From Pseudomonas mosselii (GTDB lineage Bacteria > Pseudomonadota > Gammaproteobacteria > Pseudomonadales > Pseudomonadaceae), in the NCBI RefSeq assembly GCF_019823065.1, contig NZ_CP081966.1, forward strand, positions 62,001-126,000: a stretch of 64,000 bases of DNA, read 5' to 3'. Position 1 is the stretch's first letter. Each line of letters begins with the position of its first letter. The position numbers were made by a program, and so were the translations under genes. This document shows positions 37,880 to 47,401 of this stretch, one piece after another. Under the pieces are notes generated by a model that did no database searches, was not told where the DNA came from, and saw only the letters and a list, made by a program, of their open reading frames with translations.

Positions 37880-39397
37880 TCAATCCAGGGGTGCGGGCTG
37901 TGGATAACGTGCCTTGCGCTCGAGGTCGTCGAGATCGATGTGGTTGCGCATGTACTGTTGGCTGGCGTCGACCAGCGGTTGGTGGTCCCAGCTTTTCAGC
38001 GTGCCGATGGCCAGCGCCTCGGCTACCAGGCGGCGGCGGCGTTGGCTGGCCAGCACCTGCTGGCGCAGGCTGGGGATATCCCAGCGCAGCTTGGCTTCAT
38101 CGACAAATGCCTGCAGCAGCGCCTGGTGGTCGGGGCTGCCGGTGAGGTTCTCCCGCTCGTGCGGGTCGCGGCTCAGGTCGTAGAGTAAACAGGGGTCGTC
38201 CTCGCTGTACACGAACTTGTAGGCGCCGCGGCGGATCATCATCAGCGGGCCGACGGTACCTTCGGCCATGTATTCGCCGATCACCTCGTCATGCCCGCCC
38301 TGCCCTTGCAGGTGGCCGAGCAGCGAGCGGCCGTCCAGGTGCAGATCTTTATCCACAGCATCGCCAGCCAGCTCGACCAACGTCGGCAGCAGGTCGCAGG
38401 TGGAAACGCTGGCGCTGATGCGCGCAGGTTTGAAGTGCTTGGGCGCGTGGATCAGCAGCGGTACCCGCGCCGACATCTCGAACCAGTGCATCTTGTACCA
38501 AAGCCCCCGTTCGCCAAGCATGTCGCCGTGGTCGCCGGAGAAGATGATCAGGGTGTCGTCGGCCAGGCCGCAGTCTTCCAGCGTCTGCAGAAGCAGGCCG
38601 ATATTGTCGTCGATATAGCTGCAGGCGCCGAAGTAGGCGCGGCGGGCATCGCGGATCTTGTCCACGGGCAGCGGCTTGTCCCACAGGTCATAGACCTTGA
38701 GCAGGCGCTGCGAGTGCGGGTCTTGCTGGCTCTGGGCGATCACGTCGCGGGGTAGCGGGATATCCACAGCCTCGTAGAGATCCCAGTAGCGTTTGGGGAT
38801 GGTGTACGGATCGTGCGGGTGGGTCATCGACACGGTCAGGCAGAACGGCCGGCCATCGTCTTCGCGCACGTGGTCATAGAGGTACTGGCGTGCCTTGAAC
38901 ACCACCTCCTCGTCGAAATCCAGCTGGTTGGTGCGCACGCACGGCCCGGCCTGCAGCACCGAGGACATGTTGTGGTACCAGCTCGGGCGCTCGTCAGGCG
39001 CGTCCCAGTTCACCGCCCAGCCATAGTCGGCCGGGTAGATGTCGCTGGTCAGGCGCTCTTCGTAGCCGTGCAACTGGTCCGGGCCGCAGAAATGCATCTT
39101 GCCCGACAGCGCGGTGCGGTAGCCGATGCGGCGCAGGTAGTGGGCGTAGGTCGGAATGTCGGCGGGAAAGTCGGCGGCGTTGTCGTAGGCGCCGATGTGG
39201 CTGGGCAACTGGCCGCTGACCAGGGTGAAGCGCGAGGGCGCGCACAGCGGGCTGTTGCAGTAGGCGGAGTCGAACACCACGGCCTGCTCGGCGAGGCGCG
39301 CCAGGTTGGGCATCTTGATCGGCGACGGGCTGTAGATCGGCAACAGCGGCGCGGCCATCTGGTCGGCCATGATGAACAGGATATTGGGTTGCTTCAT
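37880..39397 (-). CDS. betC: Choline-sulfatase
   Basis: 505 residues from ATG 39395-39397 (MKQPNILFIMADQM); the longer frame is rejected. Sulfatase family: metal-binding Asp in IMADQM. The catalytic motif is Cys52 in NSPLCAPSRFTLVSGQ, which must be converted to formylglycine. LSGKMHFCGPDQLHGYEERL and IIFSGDHGDMLGERGLWYK complete the active site. The C-terminal segment PLVDASQQYMRNHIDLDDLE is typical of choline-sulfatases. It hydrolyses choline-O-sulfate to choline and sulfate in the cytoplasm. The divergent LysR gene likely controls it. Confidence 0.94.
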   Translation of the reverse strand: MKQPNILFIMADQMAAPLLPIYSPSPIKMPNLARLAEQAVVFDSAYCNSPLCAPSRFTLVSGQLPSHIGAYDNAADFPADIPTYAHYLRRIGYRTALSGKMHFCGPDQLHGYEERLTSDIYPADYGWAVNWDAPDERPSWYHNMSSVLQAGPCVRTNQLDFDEEVVFKARQYLYDHVREDDGRPFCLTVSMTHPHDPYTIPKRYWDLYEAVDIPLPRDVIAQSQQDPHSQRLLKVYDLWDKPLPVDKIRDARRAYFGACSYIDDNIGLLLQTLEDCGLADDTLIIFSGDHGDMLGERGLWYKMHWFEMSARVPLLIHAPKHFKPARISASVSTCDLLPTLVELAGDAVDKDLHLDGRSLLGHLQGQGGHDEVIGEYMAEGTVGPLMMIRRGAYKFVYSEDDPCLLYDLSRDPHERENLTGSPDHQALLQAFVDEAKLRWDIPSLRQQVLASQRRRRLVAEALAIGTLKSWDHQPLVDASQQYMRNHIDLDDLERKARYPQPAPLD

Positions 39398-39500
39398 GGT
39401 GCCCTTCCATCGTCGAGAGTTATGGTGAACGCTTGCAATCCAGCATGGGGCTGTGGATAAGGTGGGTAAAGCCCACGTCGGGCAATGACTGGGATTAGCC

Positions 39501-40403
39501 ATGCTTATGTTTGAACACCTTGCCGACCTGTCTCTGGACGCATTGCGCGTGTTCGAGTCCGCCGCGCGCTTGCGTAGCTTCACGGCTGCGGCCGTGGAGC
39601 TGGGCACCACCCAGCCGGCGGTCAGCCAGCAGATGAAGCGCCTGGAGGCGCAGTTGGGCACGCGGTTGTTCGACCGGATCTACCGGGGCATCGAGTTGAC
39701 CGAGGCGGGGTTGCTATTGTTCGAACAGGTGCACCAGGGCTTGCAGGCGATGGACGATGGCGTCGCCCAAGCCAGCGGGCGCGGCCAGCGCGAGGTGCTG
39801 CAGGTGGCTACGGACTTCGCCTTTGCGGCGTTCTGGCTGATGCCGCGCTTGCAGCGTTTCCACGACGCTTATCCACAGGTGGACGTGAGCCTGGTGACCG
39901 GCGAGCGCAGCCAGGGGATGTTGCGCCCGGACATCGATGTGGCGGTGCTGTTTGGTGATGGGCGTTTCCATCAGGGCGAGAGTCGCTGGTTGTTCGATGA
40001 GGAGGTCTTCCCGGTCTGCAGCCCACGGCTGACTCATGGCAAACCCTTGTCAGCCGAGGCTTTGCAACGATTGCCGTTGTTGCACCTGAAGGGCGAGCAG
40101 GCCAGTCGCTGGTTCGATTGGGCCGGTGTCTTCCGTGGTCTTGGTGTGGACAGCCCTCCTCCGTCCGGTCAACTGCGGTTCGACAACTACACCCTGCTGA
40201 TTCAGGCGGCGATTGCTGGCCAAGGCGTGGCGATCGGCTGGGCGCATCTGGTGGACGGGCTGGTCGGGCAGGGGCTGCTGTGCCGGCCGCTGGAAGGCAG
40301 CTTGCGCTCGAAGCGGGGGTATTACGTGGTGCTGCCGCCACGCAAGCGGCGTGGGGCGTTGATCGAGCGGTTTGTGGATTGGCTGGAGCAGGAGCGCCTG
40401 TAA
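39501..40403 (+). CDS. LysR-type regulator of choline-sulfate use
   Basis: 300 residues. The start is ATG 39501 or 39507. The N-terminal helix-turn-helix contains RLRSFTAAAVELGTTQPAVSQQMKRLE, followed by an effector-binding domain of the GcvA-like type (DFAFAAFWLMPRLQRFHDAYPQ). It is divergent from betC with a 103-bp spacer, the usual place for a LysR regulator and its operator. I infer that it activates betC-choX in response to choline-O-sulfate or a breakdown product. Confidence 0.88.
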   Translation: MLMFEHLADLSLDALRVFESAARLRSFTAAAVELGTTQPAVSQQMKRLEAQLGTRLFDRIYRGIELTEAGLLLFEQVHQGLQAMDDGVAQASGRGQREVLQVATDFAFAAFWLMPRLQRFHDAYPQVDVSLVTGERSQGMLRPDIDVAVLFGDGRFHQGESRWLFDEEVFPVCSPRLTHGKPLSAEALQRLPLLHLKGEQASRWFDWAGVFRGLGVDSPPPSGQLRFDNYTLLIQAAIAGQGVAIGWAHLVDGLVGQGLLCRPLEGSLRSKRGYYVVLPPRKRRGALIERFVDWLEQERL

Positions 40404-40454
40404 TGAGATGGCGTAGACTTCAAGATGTTCGCATTACTGCAATCAGGAGCCACC

Positions 40455-40787
40455 GTGCAAAGGATCAAGGGCTATCACGCCCACGTGTACTACGACGCAT
40501 CGACCATGGAGCAGGCCCGTGAACTATGCGAGGAAGCAACGCGGCTGTTTCCCGTGACCATGGGACGCATGCACCAGAAACCGGTCGGGCCGCACCCTGA
40601 CTGGAGCTGTCAGCTGGCCTTCGGGCCGGAGGTGGTGGGTGTGGTGTTGCCGTGGCTGGCGCTGTATCGCAAGGGGCTGGTGGTGTTCCTGCACCCGGAA
40701 ACCGGGGATGAGCTGGCGGATCACCGCGATCATGCGATCTGGATGGGGGCGATCAGGCCGTTGGATCTGTCGATATTTGGTGCTTGA
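40455..40787 (+). CDS. DOPA 4,5-dioxygenase-family protein
   Basis: 110 residues from GTG 40455, with AGGAG upstream. An ATG at 40425 would add ten residues but lacks a ribosome site. The family segments KGYHAHVYYDASTMEQA, MGRMHQKPVGPHPDWSCQLAF and VVFLHPETGDELADHRDHAIWMG contain the conserved His residues that bind iron. Fungal and plant relatives cleave DOPA extradiol-wise; the role in bacteria is not known. It stands between the LysR gene and trpA and has no obvious partners. Confidence 0.82.
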   Translation: MQRIKGYHAHVYYDASTMEQARELCEEATRLFPVTMGRMHQKPVGPHPDWSCQLAFGPEVVGVVLPWLALYRKGLVVFLHPETGDELADHRDHAIWMGAIRPLDLSIFGA

Positions 40788-40792
40788 TGCAA

Positions 40793-40866
40793 CGTGGGAG
40801 CGGGCTTGTCCCGCGACAGCGGCGGTGAGTCCACCATCGTTATCGCGGGGCAAGCCCGCTCCCACA
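40793..40866. repeat. REP inverted pair, GGGCTTGCC family
   Basis: GTGGGAGCGGGCTTGTCCCG and, inverted, ATCGCGGGGCAAGCCCGCTC, about 25 bp apart, between convergent genes. Confidence 0.75.
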
Positions 40867-40885
40867 AATACACCTGCTGCGCGGA

Positions 40886-41695
40886 TCAGTTGCGGGCGGC
40901 GCGCACGCCTTCGGCCAGCGCCGAGCACAGGCTCAGCACATCGTTCACTGCCTGACCGGCATCCTTGGCCTGGGCGATCTTGTCGACCAGCGCCGAACCG
41001 ACCACCACGCCATCGGCCAGGCGGGCAATGGCAGCAGCCTGCTCCGGCGTGCGGATGCCGAAACCGACGCTGATCGGCAGATCGGTATGCCGACGCAGGC
41101 GGGCAATGGCCTCGGTCACATGCTCGGTGGTTGCCGAACCCGCACCGGTCACACCTGCCACCGACACGTAGTAGACGAACCCGGAGCTGCGCTCCAGCAC
41201 GCGCGGCAGGCGCGCATCGTCGGTGGTCGGGGTGGTCAGGCGGATGAAGTCGATGCCTGCGGCCTGGGCCGGGGTGGCCAGTTCGGCGTCGTGTTCCGGT
41301 GGCAGGTCGACGATGATCAGGCCATCGACGCCCGCTTCTTTTGCCTCGGCGACGAACTGCTCCACGCCGAAGCGGTGGATCGGGTTGTAGTAACCCATCA
41401 GCACGATGGGCGTGGTCTGGTTATCCACACGGAATTCGCGAACCATCTGCAGGGTCTTGGCCAGGGTCTGGCCGGCTTCCAGGGCGCGCAGGGTGGCGAG
41501 CTGGATGGCCACGCCGTCGGCCATCGGGTCGGTGAACGGCATGCCCAGTTCGATCACATCGGCGCCAGCGGCCGGCAGGCCCTTGAGGATCTCCAGCGAG
41601 GCGTCGTAGCCCGGGTCGCCAGCGGTGACGAAGGTGACCAGGGCGGAACGGCCTTCGGCCTTCAGTTCGGCGAAGCGTTGTTCGAGACGGCTCAT
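40886..41695 (-). CDS. trpA: Tryptophan synthase alpha subunit
   Basis: 269 residues. A TIM barrel with the catalytic Glu49 in [15 protein letters not shown] and Asp60 in the same segment. Phosphate-binding loops are near [14 protein letters not shown] and [15 protein letters not shown]. It cleaves indole-3-glycerol phosphate to indole, which is channelled to TrpB. Its ATG overlaps the trpB stop (ATGA). The trpBA order under a divergent trpI is the standard arrangement in fluorescent pseudomonads. Confidence 0.97.
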   Translation of the reverse strand: MSRLEQRFAELKAEGRSALVTFVTAGDPGYDASLEILKGLPAAGADVIELGMPFTDPMADGVAIQLATLRALEAGQTLAKTLQMVREFRVDNQTTPIVLMGYYNPIHRFGVEQFVAEAKEAGVDGLIIVDLPPEHDAELATPAQAAGIDFIRLTTPTTDDARLPRVLERSSGFVYYVSVAGVTGAGSATTEHVTEAIARLRRHTDLPISVGFGIRTPEQAAAIARLADGVVVGSALVDKIAQAKDAGQAVNDVLSLCSALAEGVRAARN

Positions 41696-42909
41696 GCCTG
41701 TTTCTCCTGGGCGGCCATGTGGTTCATCACAGTTTGCATGTCCTTGTCGCCGCGACCGGACAGGCAGATCACCATCAGGTGGTCCTTGGGCAGCTTCGGC
41801 GCGCGCTTGATCGCCTCGGCCAGGGCGTGGGAGCTTTCCAGCGCCGGGATGATGCCCTCCAGGCGGCAGGTGGCGTGGAAGGCGTCGAGGGCCTCGTCGT
41901 CGGTGATGCTGACGTACTCCACGCGTTTCACTTCGTGCAGGTAGGCGTGCTCCGGGCCGATGCCGGGGTAGTCCAGGCCTGCGGAGATCGAGTGGGCGTC
42001 GGTGATCTGGCCGTCGTCGTCCTGCAGCAGGTAGGTGCGGTTGCCGTGCAGCACACCCGGCACGCCGCCGTTGAGGCTGGCCGCGTGCTTGTCGGTGTGC
42101 ACGCCGTGGCCGCCGGCTTCGACGCCGATGATCTGCACGCTGGCGTCATCGAGGAAGTCGTGGAACAGGCCCATGGCGTTGGAGCCGCCGCCGACGCAGG
42201 CGATCAGGCTGTCGGGCAGGCGCCCTTCCTTCTCCTGCAGCTGGGCGCGGGTTTCCTTGCCGATGATCGACTGGAAGTCGCGGACCATCGCCGGGTACGG
42301 GTGCGGGCCTGCCACGGTGCCGATCAGGTAGAAGGTGTCCTCGACGTTGGTGACCCAGTCGCGCAGGGCCTCGTTCATGGCGTCCTTCAGGGTGCCGGTG
42401 CCGGCGGTCACCGGGACGATCTCGGCACCCAGCAGCTTCATGCGGAACACGTTGGCCTGCTGGCGCTCGATGTCGGTGGCGCCCATGTAGATCACGCAGG
42501 GCAGGCCGAAGCGCGCGGCGACGGTGGCGGTGGCCACGCCGTGCATGCCGGCGCCGGTCTCTGCGATCAGGCGCTTCTTGCCCATGCGCTTGGCCAGCAG
42601 CACCTGGCCGATGCAGTTGTTCACCTTGTGCGCGCCGGTGTGGTTGAGCTCTTCACGCTTGAAGAAGATCTTCGCGCCGCCGCAGTGCTCGGTCAGGCGC
42701 TCGGCGAAGTACAGCGGGTTGGGGCGGCCGATGTAGTCGCGCTGGAAGTAGGCCAGTTCTTCGAGGAACGTGGGGTCGGCCTTGGCCGCTTCGTATTCGC
42801 GGGCCAGGTCCAGCACCAGGGGCATCAGGGTTTCGGCCACGTAGCGGCCGCCGAACGAGCCGAACAGGCCGTTGGCATCGGGGCCGGCGCGGTATTGGGT
42901 CTGGGTCAT
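41692..42909 (-). CDS. trpB: Tryptophan synthase beta subunit
   Basis: 405 residues. A PLP enzyme with Lys95 in [18 protein letters not shown], Glu in AETGAGMHG and the phosphate-binding glycine loop [15 protein letters not shown]. It condenses indole with serine to make tryptophan. The gene reads away from trpI, and the 110-bp gap between them carries the shared control region. Length and motifs are complete. Confidence 0.98.
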   Translation of the reverse strand: MTQTQYRAGPDANGLFGSFGGRYVAETLMPLVLDLAREYEAAKADPTFLEELAYFQRDYIGRPNPLYFAERLTEHCGGAKIFFKREELNHTGAHKVNNCIGQVLLAKRMGKKRLIAETGAGMHGVATATVAARFGLPCVIYMGATDIERQQANVFRMKLLGAEIVPVTAGTGTLKDAMNEALRDWVTNVEDTFYLIGTVAGPHPYPAMVRDFQSIIGKETRAQLQEKEGRLPDSLIACVGGGSNAMGLFHDFLDDASVQIIGVEAGGHGVHTDKHAASLNGGVPGVLHGNRTYLLQDDDGQITDAHSISAGLDYPGIGPEHAYLHEVKRVEYVSITDDEALDAFHATCRLEGIIPALESSHALAEAIKRAPKLPKDHLMVICLSGRGDKDMQTVMNHMAAQEKQA

Positions 42910-43019
42910 GGGGCGCTCCAGGGCGTAATGGATGAGTGATGGGCTTTACTCTAACCACGACGTGGCCGGCTGAAAACCGATAAGATTGCGCAAACCTGTC
43001 AGGAAAACTCACAACTCAA
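42910..43019. promoter_or_regulatory. trpBA/trpI divergent control region
   Basis: 110 bp between the two start codons. In pseudomonads TrpI binds here and activates trpBA when indole-glycerol phosphate is present. I see AT-richer parts near 42935-42960 and 42985-43010 but cannot define the operator exactly. Confidence 0.6.
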
Positions 43020-43913
43020 ATGGCCCATGACCTTCCCCCCCTCAACGCCCTGCGGGCTTTCGAGGCGACCGCCCGGCTGAACAGTGTCAGCCAGGCTGCC
43101 GAGGCGCTGCATGTGACCCATGGTGCCGTCAGCCGGCAGATCAAGGTGCTCGAGGAGCATCTGGGCGTGGCCCTGTTCGGCAAGGATGGGCGTGGCGTCA
43201 AACTCACAGATGCCGGGGTGCGCCTGCGTGATGCCAGCTTCGAGGCGTTCGACCGGCTGCGCGGTGTCTGCGCCGAGCTTTCCCGCGATGCCGACGAAGC
43301 ACCCTTCGTGCTCGGCTGTTCTGGCAGCCTGCTGGCGCGCTGGTTCATTCCGCGGCTGGGGCGCCTGAAGGCCGACCTGCCGGAGTTGCGCCTGCACCTG
43401 TCCGCGGGTGAAGGCGATCTCGATCCGCGGCGCCCGGGGCTGGATGCGTTGCTGGTCTATGCCGAGCCGCCATGGCCGGCGGACATGCAGGTGCATGTGC
43501 TCGCCGAAGAGTGGATCGGTCCGGTGATGAGTCCGCGCTTCGAAGGCTTCGATCGTTTGAAAGCCGCGCCAGCCGTGGCGTTGCAACGCGAGGCCGTGCT
43601 CCACACGACTTCGCGGCCACAGGCCTGGCCGACCTGGGCGCAGCAGCATGGCATCGAGCCTGGCACTTTGAGTTACGGCCAGGCATTCGAGCATTTGTAC
43701 TACCTGCTGGAAGCGGCGGTGGCCGGCCTTGGCGTGGCCATCGCGCCACAGCCGCTGGTGGCGGACGACCTGAAGGCCGGGCGGCTGGCTGCGCCTTGGG
43801 GATTCTCCCCGACCCACGCCGCGTTGGCCCTGTGGGTGCCCCGGCGCGCCGCGGACGGGCGCGCCGAGCAGCTGGCGCAATGGCTGCGCCGGGAGCTGCA
43901 GCAGGTCGGCTAG
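43020..43913 (+). CDS. trpI: TrpI, LysR-type activator of trpBA
   Basis: 297 residues. The N-terminal DNA-binding domain is [41 protein letters not shown], shown here in parts: [13 protein letters not shown], then [19 protein letters not shown]. The effector domain begins near [16 protein letters not shown]. It senses indole-3-glycerol phosphate and activates the divergent trpBA operon. Its stop overlaps the following minus-strand DUF883 gene by 4 bp, tail to tail. Confidence 0.93.
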   Translation: MAHDLPPLNALRAFEATARLNSVSQAAEALHVTHGAVSRQIKVLEEHLGVALFGKDGRGVKLTDAGVRLRDASFEAFDRLRGVCAELSRDADEAPFVLGCSGSLLARWFIPRLGRLKADLPELRLHLSAGEGDLDPRRPGLDALLVYAEPPWPADMQVHVLAEEWIGPVMSPRFEGFDRLKAAPAVALQREAVLHTTSRPQAWPTWAQQHGIEPGTLSYGQAFEHLYYLLEAAVAGLGVAIAPQPLVADDLKAGRLAAPWGFSPTHAALALWVPRRAADGRAEQLAQWLRRELQQVG

Positions 43914-44236
43914 TTATTACGCCGGCACATCAGGTAGGCGGCCAGCAGGCCGAGGGCGCCAACTGCCACACCCGCAGTGGTCCAGGGATGTTCCTGGGCA
44001 TAGTCTCGGGTGGCAACACCGGTCTGGCGGGTGCGGGTCTTCACTTCCTCGTAGGCATCGCTGAGCAGGCTGCGCGAATGCTTGAGGGCGTTCTCGGCAT
44101 TGCCGCGCAGCGCCTTCATGGTCTTGTGGGACTCCTCCGAGGCATCGTGCTTGAGGTGCTCCAGTGTCTTGAGCAGGCTTTCGATCTCGGCTTCCATGCT
44201 TTCCAGGGAGGTTTGGCGCAGGGAATTGCGTGGCAT
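43910..44236 (-). CDS. DUF883 / ElaB-YqjD-type membrane-anchored protein
   Basis: 108 residues. A long charged amphipathic helix ([31 protein letters not shown] and on, in parts) precedes [28 protein letters not shown], a C-terminal membrane anchor with the typical HPW-x-GVA motif, and a basic tail RRNN. Relatives in enteric bacteria (YqjD, ElaB) tie to the inner membrane and bind ribosomes in stationary phase; whether this one does so is unknown. It is a single gene, convergent with trpI. Confidence 0.88.
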   Translation of the reverse strand: MPRNSLRQTSLESMEAEIESLLKTLEHLKHDASEESHKTMKALRGNAENALKHSRSLLSDAYEEVKTRTRQTGVATRDYAQEHPWTTAGVAVGALGLLAAYLMCRRNN

Positions 44237-44386
44237 GTTGACTCTCCTTCGCGGTATGGGCTGTTAGGAATGCGACTGCGCGGCGCTGAGAAAGTGCAGT
44301 CGAACTTTCTCCTGCGCCGATCGCTCGCAGGTAAACCGGGCCTGCGCTGCTAGGCTCAACGGACTACCCAACCCAGGAGAGCACTC

Positions 44387-44602
44387 ATGTCGGATCATCA
44401 CACCTACAAGAAGATCGAGCTGGTCGGATCCTCCCCCACCAGCATCGAAGAAGCGATCAACAATGCCCTGGCCGAGGCCGGCAAGAGCATCAAGCACCTG
44501 GAATGGTTCGAGGTGGTCGATACCCGCGGGCATATCCGCGACAACAAGGCCGCGCACTTCCAGGTGACGCTGAAGGTGGGCTTCCGTATCGCCAACAGCT
44601 GA
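44387..44602 (+). CDS. Dodecin
   Basis: 71 residues with the dodecin pattern: [38 protein letters not shown] with the flavin-stacking Trp, and [12 protein letters not shown]. Dodecins form hollow dodecamers that store flavin or coenzyme A. Start ATG 44387 has GGAGAG upstream. A terminator follows at 44652. Confidence 0.95.
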   Translation: MSDHHTYKKIELVGSSPTSIEEAINNALAEAGKSIKHLEWFEVVDTRGHIRDNKAAHFQVTLKVGFRIANS

Positions 44603-44651
44603 AACGAAGCTGGGCTAGGCTTGCCCGGCCTGATCGGGTAATAAGGTTGCA

Positions 44652-44674
44652 GGGCGCGAGCTTCGCGCCCTTTT
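44652..44674 (+). terminator. Terminator after dodecin gene
   Basis: GGGCGCGA-GC-TTCGCGCCC followed by TTTTCG, 49 bp past the dodecin stop. Confidence 0.8.
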
Positions 44675-44704
44675 CGTCTTGGATCTGTACAAGGAAAGCG
44701 ATCG

Positions 44705-44926
44705 ATGAAGAAGTTGATTCTGGCCGTGGGGCTGATGGCGTTGGCCGGTGGTGCGCTGGCGGCGGGCAAGCCGTGCGAGGAGCTCAAGGCGGAGATTGCG
44801 GCGAAGCTGGATGCCAAGGGGGTGAAGGGTTACAAGCTTACGATCGCCCCCAAGGGTGATCCTGCCGACAAGGTGGTGGGTACCTGCGAGGCTGGGACCA
44901 AGGTAATTGCCTATAGCCGTGACTGA
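44705..44926 (+). CDS. DUF1161 periplasmic protein (copy 1)
   Basis: 73 residues. A signal peptide (MKKLILAVGLMALAGGALAAG) precedes KPCEELKAEIAAKLDAKGVKGY and VVGTCEAGTKVIAYSRD, the DUF1161 pattern with two Cys likely bridged in the periplasm. A second copy is at 46660-46893. Function unknown. Confidence 0.9.
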   Translation: MKKLILAVGLMALAGGALAAGKPCEELKAEIAAKLDAKGVKGYKLTIAPKGDPADKVVGTCEAGTKVIAYSRD

Positions 44927-44935
44927 TTGTGGCTC

Positions 44936-44998
44936 CATCGCGGGGCAAGCTCGCTCCCACAGAGCGTACCCTGTAGGAGCGGGCTTGCCCCGCGATGA
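44936..44998. repeat. REP inverted pair, GGGCTTGCC family
   Basis: ATCGCGGGGCAAGCTCGCTC and GGAGCGGGCTTGCCCCGCGA, about 18 bp apart, between the convergent DUF1161 and monooxygenase genes. Confidence 0.75.
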
Positions 44999-45001
44999 CC
45001 T

Positions 45002-46006
45002 TTAACCGGTCTTCAAGGCCTGAGCCATCAGCTCATAGGACCTGATCCGGTCGGCATGCTCGTACAGGTCGCTGGTGAAGATCAGCTCATCCGCCCCGGT
45101 CTGTTCCAGCAGCACCTCCACCTTCGCCCGCACCTTCTGTGGGCTGCCGATCATCGCCAGGCCCAGGAAACTGCTCACTGCATCGCGCTCATGGGGCAGC
45201 CATAGTCCATTCATGCTTTCGACCGGCGGGCGCTGCATCAGGCTCTGGCCACGGATCAGCGCGAGGATACGCTGGTACACCGACGTCGCCAGGTACTCGG
45301 CCTTCTCGTCGGTCTCGGCAACCACCATCGGGATGCCGAGCATCACGTAAGGCTTGTCCAGCGTGGTGGACGGCTTGAAATGGTCGCGGTAGATGCGGAT
45401 CGCCTCGTGCATGTAGCGCGGCGCGAAGTGCGAGGCAAAGGCATAGGGCATGCCGCGCATGCCTGCCAGCTGGGCGCTGAACAGGCTGGAGCCGAGCAAC
45501 CACATTGGCACCTCGGTGTCGTGGCCAGGTACGGCGATCACTTTCTGATCATCTGTACGCGGGCCGAGGTAACGCGACAGTTCCTCGACATCGTCGGGGA
45601 AGTCGTCGGCACTGCCGGAGCGTTCACGGCGCAGGGCGCGGGCGGTCATCTGGTCGGAGCCCGGGGCGCGGCCCAGGCCCAGGTCGATACGCCCCGGGTA
45701 CAGGCTGGCCAGGGTGCCGAACTGCTCGGCGATCACCAGCGGTGCATGGTTGGGCAGCATCACCCCGCCGGAGCCGACGCGGATGCTCGAGGTGCCGCCG
45801 GCCAGGTAGCCGATCAGCACGGCGGTGGCCGAACTGGCGATGCCGTCCATGTTGTGGTGTTCGGCGACCCAGAAGCGGTTGTAGCCGAAGCGCTCGACGT
45901 GCCGGGCCAGGTCCAGCGAGTTGCGCAGTGATTGCGCGGGGCTCCCATCGGCGCGCACGGGCACCAGGTCGAGGGTGGATATCTTCAGGTCTCGCAGGTG
46001 CGTCAT
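45002..46006 (-). CDS. LLM-class flavin-dependent oxidoreductase (luciferase-like)
   Basis: 334 residues from ATG 46004-46006 ([17 protein letters not shown]); the longer frame is rejected. It begins with the group's [24 protein letters not shown] and continues with [22 protein letters not shown] and [16 protein letters not shown], typical of the MsnO8-like branch. Relatives use reduced FMN supplied by a separate reductase; the substrate is unknown. It is divergent from the OsmC-family gene (152 bp between starts), so joint stress control is possible. Confidence 0.9.
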   Translation of the reverse strand: MTHLRDLKISTLDLVPVRADGSPAQSLRNSLDLARHVERFGYNRFWVAEHHNMDGIASSATAVLIGYLAGGTSSIRVGSGGVMLPNHAPLVIAEQFGTLASLYPGRIDLGLGRAPGSDQMTARALRRERSGSADDFPDDVEELSRYLGPRTDDQKVIAVPGHDTEVPMWLLGSSLFSAQLAGMRGMPYAFASHFAPRYMHEAIRIYRDHFKPSTTLDKPYVMLGIPMVVAETDEKAEYLATSVYQRILALIRGQSLMQRPPVESMNGLWLPHERDAVSSFLGLAMIGSPQKVRAKVEVLLEQTGADELIFTSDLYEHADRIRSYELMAQALKTG

Positions 46007-46158
46007 TGGAGCCTCCGCTTCAGGTGATTGGCCATGGCCTTCTGGACTCTGTATGGGCATATTCGCCGGATTCAATGCCTTCCTGCGGATTGATCTGAAC
46101 TTGGCGTGGGCTTGGTCCTCAGAACCATAGACACCCCAACCCTGTGACAGGAGGCAGC

Positions 46159-46584
46159 ATGAAGAAGACAGCATCGGCGGTCTGGCAAGGTGGCCTGAAG
46201 GATGGCAAGGGCCAGATCTCCACTGAAAGCGGCGCGCTCAAGCAAGCGCCCTACGGCTTCAACACCCGTTTCGAAGGCACGCCTGGGACTAACCCGGAGG
46301 AACTGATCGGCGCTGCCCATGCCGGCTGCTTCTCCATGGCGTTGTCGATGATGTTGGGCGAGGCGGGATTCACGCCTGAACGGATCGACACTCACGCCGA
46401 GGTAAGCCTGGACAAGCAGGCTGATGGCTTTGCCATCACCGCCGTTCACCTGACCCTCAAGGCCACCGTGCCTGGGGCCAGCGAGGCGCAGTTCCAGGAG
46501 ATCGCCAACAAGGCCAAGGCTGGGTGTCCGGTGTCCAAGGTGCTCAACGCGACGATCAGCTTGGACGCCACCCTGCTGTCCTAG
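46159..46584 (+). CDS. OsmC-family peroxiredoxin
   Basis: 141 residues from ATG 46159, with GGAGG upstream. Two redox Cys are in [15 protein letters not shown] and [12 protein letters not shown], as in OsmC/Ohr enzymes that reduce organic hydroperoxides. The opening [17 protein letters not shown] and the [18 protein letters not shown] segment place it in the OsmC rather than the Ohr group. OsmC genes usually respond to osmotic or stationary-phase stress; no clear promoter is visible here. Confidence 0.92.
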   Translation: MKKTASAVWQGGLKDGKGQISTESGALKQAPYGFNTRFEGTPGTNPEELIGAAHAGCFSMALSMMLGEAGFTPERIDTHAEVSLDKQADGFAITAVHLTLKATVPGASEAQFQEIANKAKAGCPVSKVLNATISLDATLLS

Positions 46585-46659
46585 GCGGCGCAACGGCGGC
46601 GGTTTCCTGTAGTCTAAACAGCGTTGGCAGCTCGTCTGCCCTGCCCCAGGAGCCGTTCC

Positions 46660-46893
46660 ATGATCCGCGTTGCATTTGGTGTGCTGGCTTCCCTGCTGGC
46701 CACCGCCGCACTGGCCGCGCCCAAGCCGTGCGAGGAACTGAAGGCCGAGATCGAAGCGAAGATCCAGGCGAACAAGGTTTCCTCCTACACGCTTGAGATC
46801 GTGCCCAATGCCGAGGTCAGTGATCCCAACATGATCGTTGGCAGCTGCGAGGGCGGCACGAAGAAGATCATCTACCAGAAGAACGATCGGTAA
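46660..46893 (+). CDS. DUF1161 periplasmic protein (copy 2)
   Basis: 77 residues from ATG 46660, with AGGAG upstream. A signal peptide (MIRVAFGVLASLLATAALAA) is followed by PKPCEELKAEIEAKIQANK and IVGSCEGGTKKIIYQKND. It is a paralogue of the gene at 44705, with the same two Cys and spacing. It is 75 bp after the OsmC-family gene and may be co-expressed. Confidence 0.9.
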   Translation: MIRVAFGVLASLLATAALAAPKPCEELKAEIEAKIQANKVSSYTLEIVPNAEVSDPNMIVGSCEGGTKKIIYQKNDR

Positions 46894-46904
46894 GGCTCGA
46901 CGGT

Positions 46905-46925
46905 CGGGGCTGCACGGCAGCCCCG
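46905..46925. terminator. Hairpin between convergent genes
   Basis: CGGGGCTGC-ACG-GCAGCCCCG between the DUF1161 and lipoprotein stops. A strong stem without a U-tract, probably a bidirectional terminator or transcript end. Confidence 0.5.
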
Positions 46926-46932
46926 TCATCGA

Positions 46933-47346
46933 TCAAGGAATACAGGTGACGTTGCTCGGCTCGTTCACGACCACCTTTCGGTTGGCGTCGTACAACAGCA
47001 CCTGCGGCTGCATCGCCGGGGCCCGCGCCTCCAGGCGATAACGCTGGCCGGCCTTGAAATCGTTGTAGCGCACGGTGAGATAGCAGGTTCGCTCGGTGGG
47101 GTCAGTGCTGAAACCGCCGGAATAGATCTCGTAGTCGAAGCGCACCACCAGCTCATGCTTGCCAGGTGTCACCTGGAAGTAGCGGCCGTCATCCAGGCGC
47201 TGGCCGTCCAGACGGTCGGCCATGATGGTTCTGCCGGGGGTGATGGTGTAGAGATCGACCCAGGCCTTGCCTGGGTCAACGGGCGGCAAGGGGCTGGCGC
47301 ACGCCCCCAGGGCACTGAGGGCCATCAGCATCATGGGCTGGCGCAT
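46933..47346 (-). CDS. Putative lipoprotein, paralogue A
   Basis: 137 residues. The lipobox LSALGAC gives lipidation at the Cys. The mature part has PVDPGKAWVDLYTITPGRTIMADRLDG, YFQVTPGKHELVVRFDYEIYSGG and CYLTVRYNDFKAGQRYRLEARA. It is homologous to the next gene (47402-47821): both share PNQ/PGKAW-DL, RYF-V-PG-HEL-VR and DF-AGQRY. It is probably anchored in the outer membrane facing the periplasm. The function is unknown; the beta-rich PEGA-like pattern suggests envelope stress or surface roles. Confidence 0.8.
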   Translation of the reverse strand: MRQPMMLMALSALGACASPLPPVDPGKAWVDLYTITPGRTIMADRLDGQRLDDGRYFQVTPGKHELVVRFDYEIYSGGFSTDPTERTCYLTVRYNDFKAGQRYRLEARAPAMQPQVLLYDANRKVVVNEPSNVTCIP

Positions 47347-47401
47347 GGTGAAACTCCCGCTCGCGGTTCACAGGTTACAAGCATAGCGCCGTTCGCGGGG
47401 T

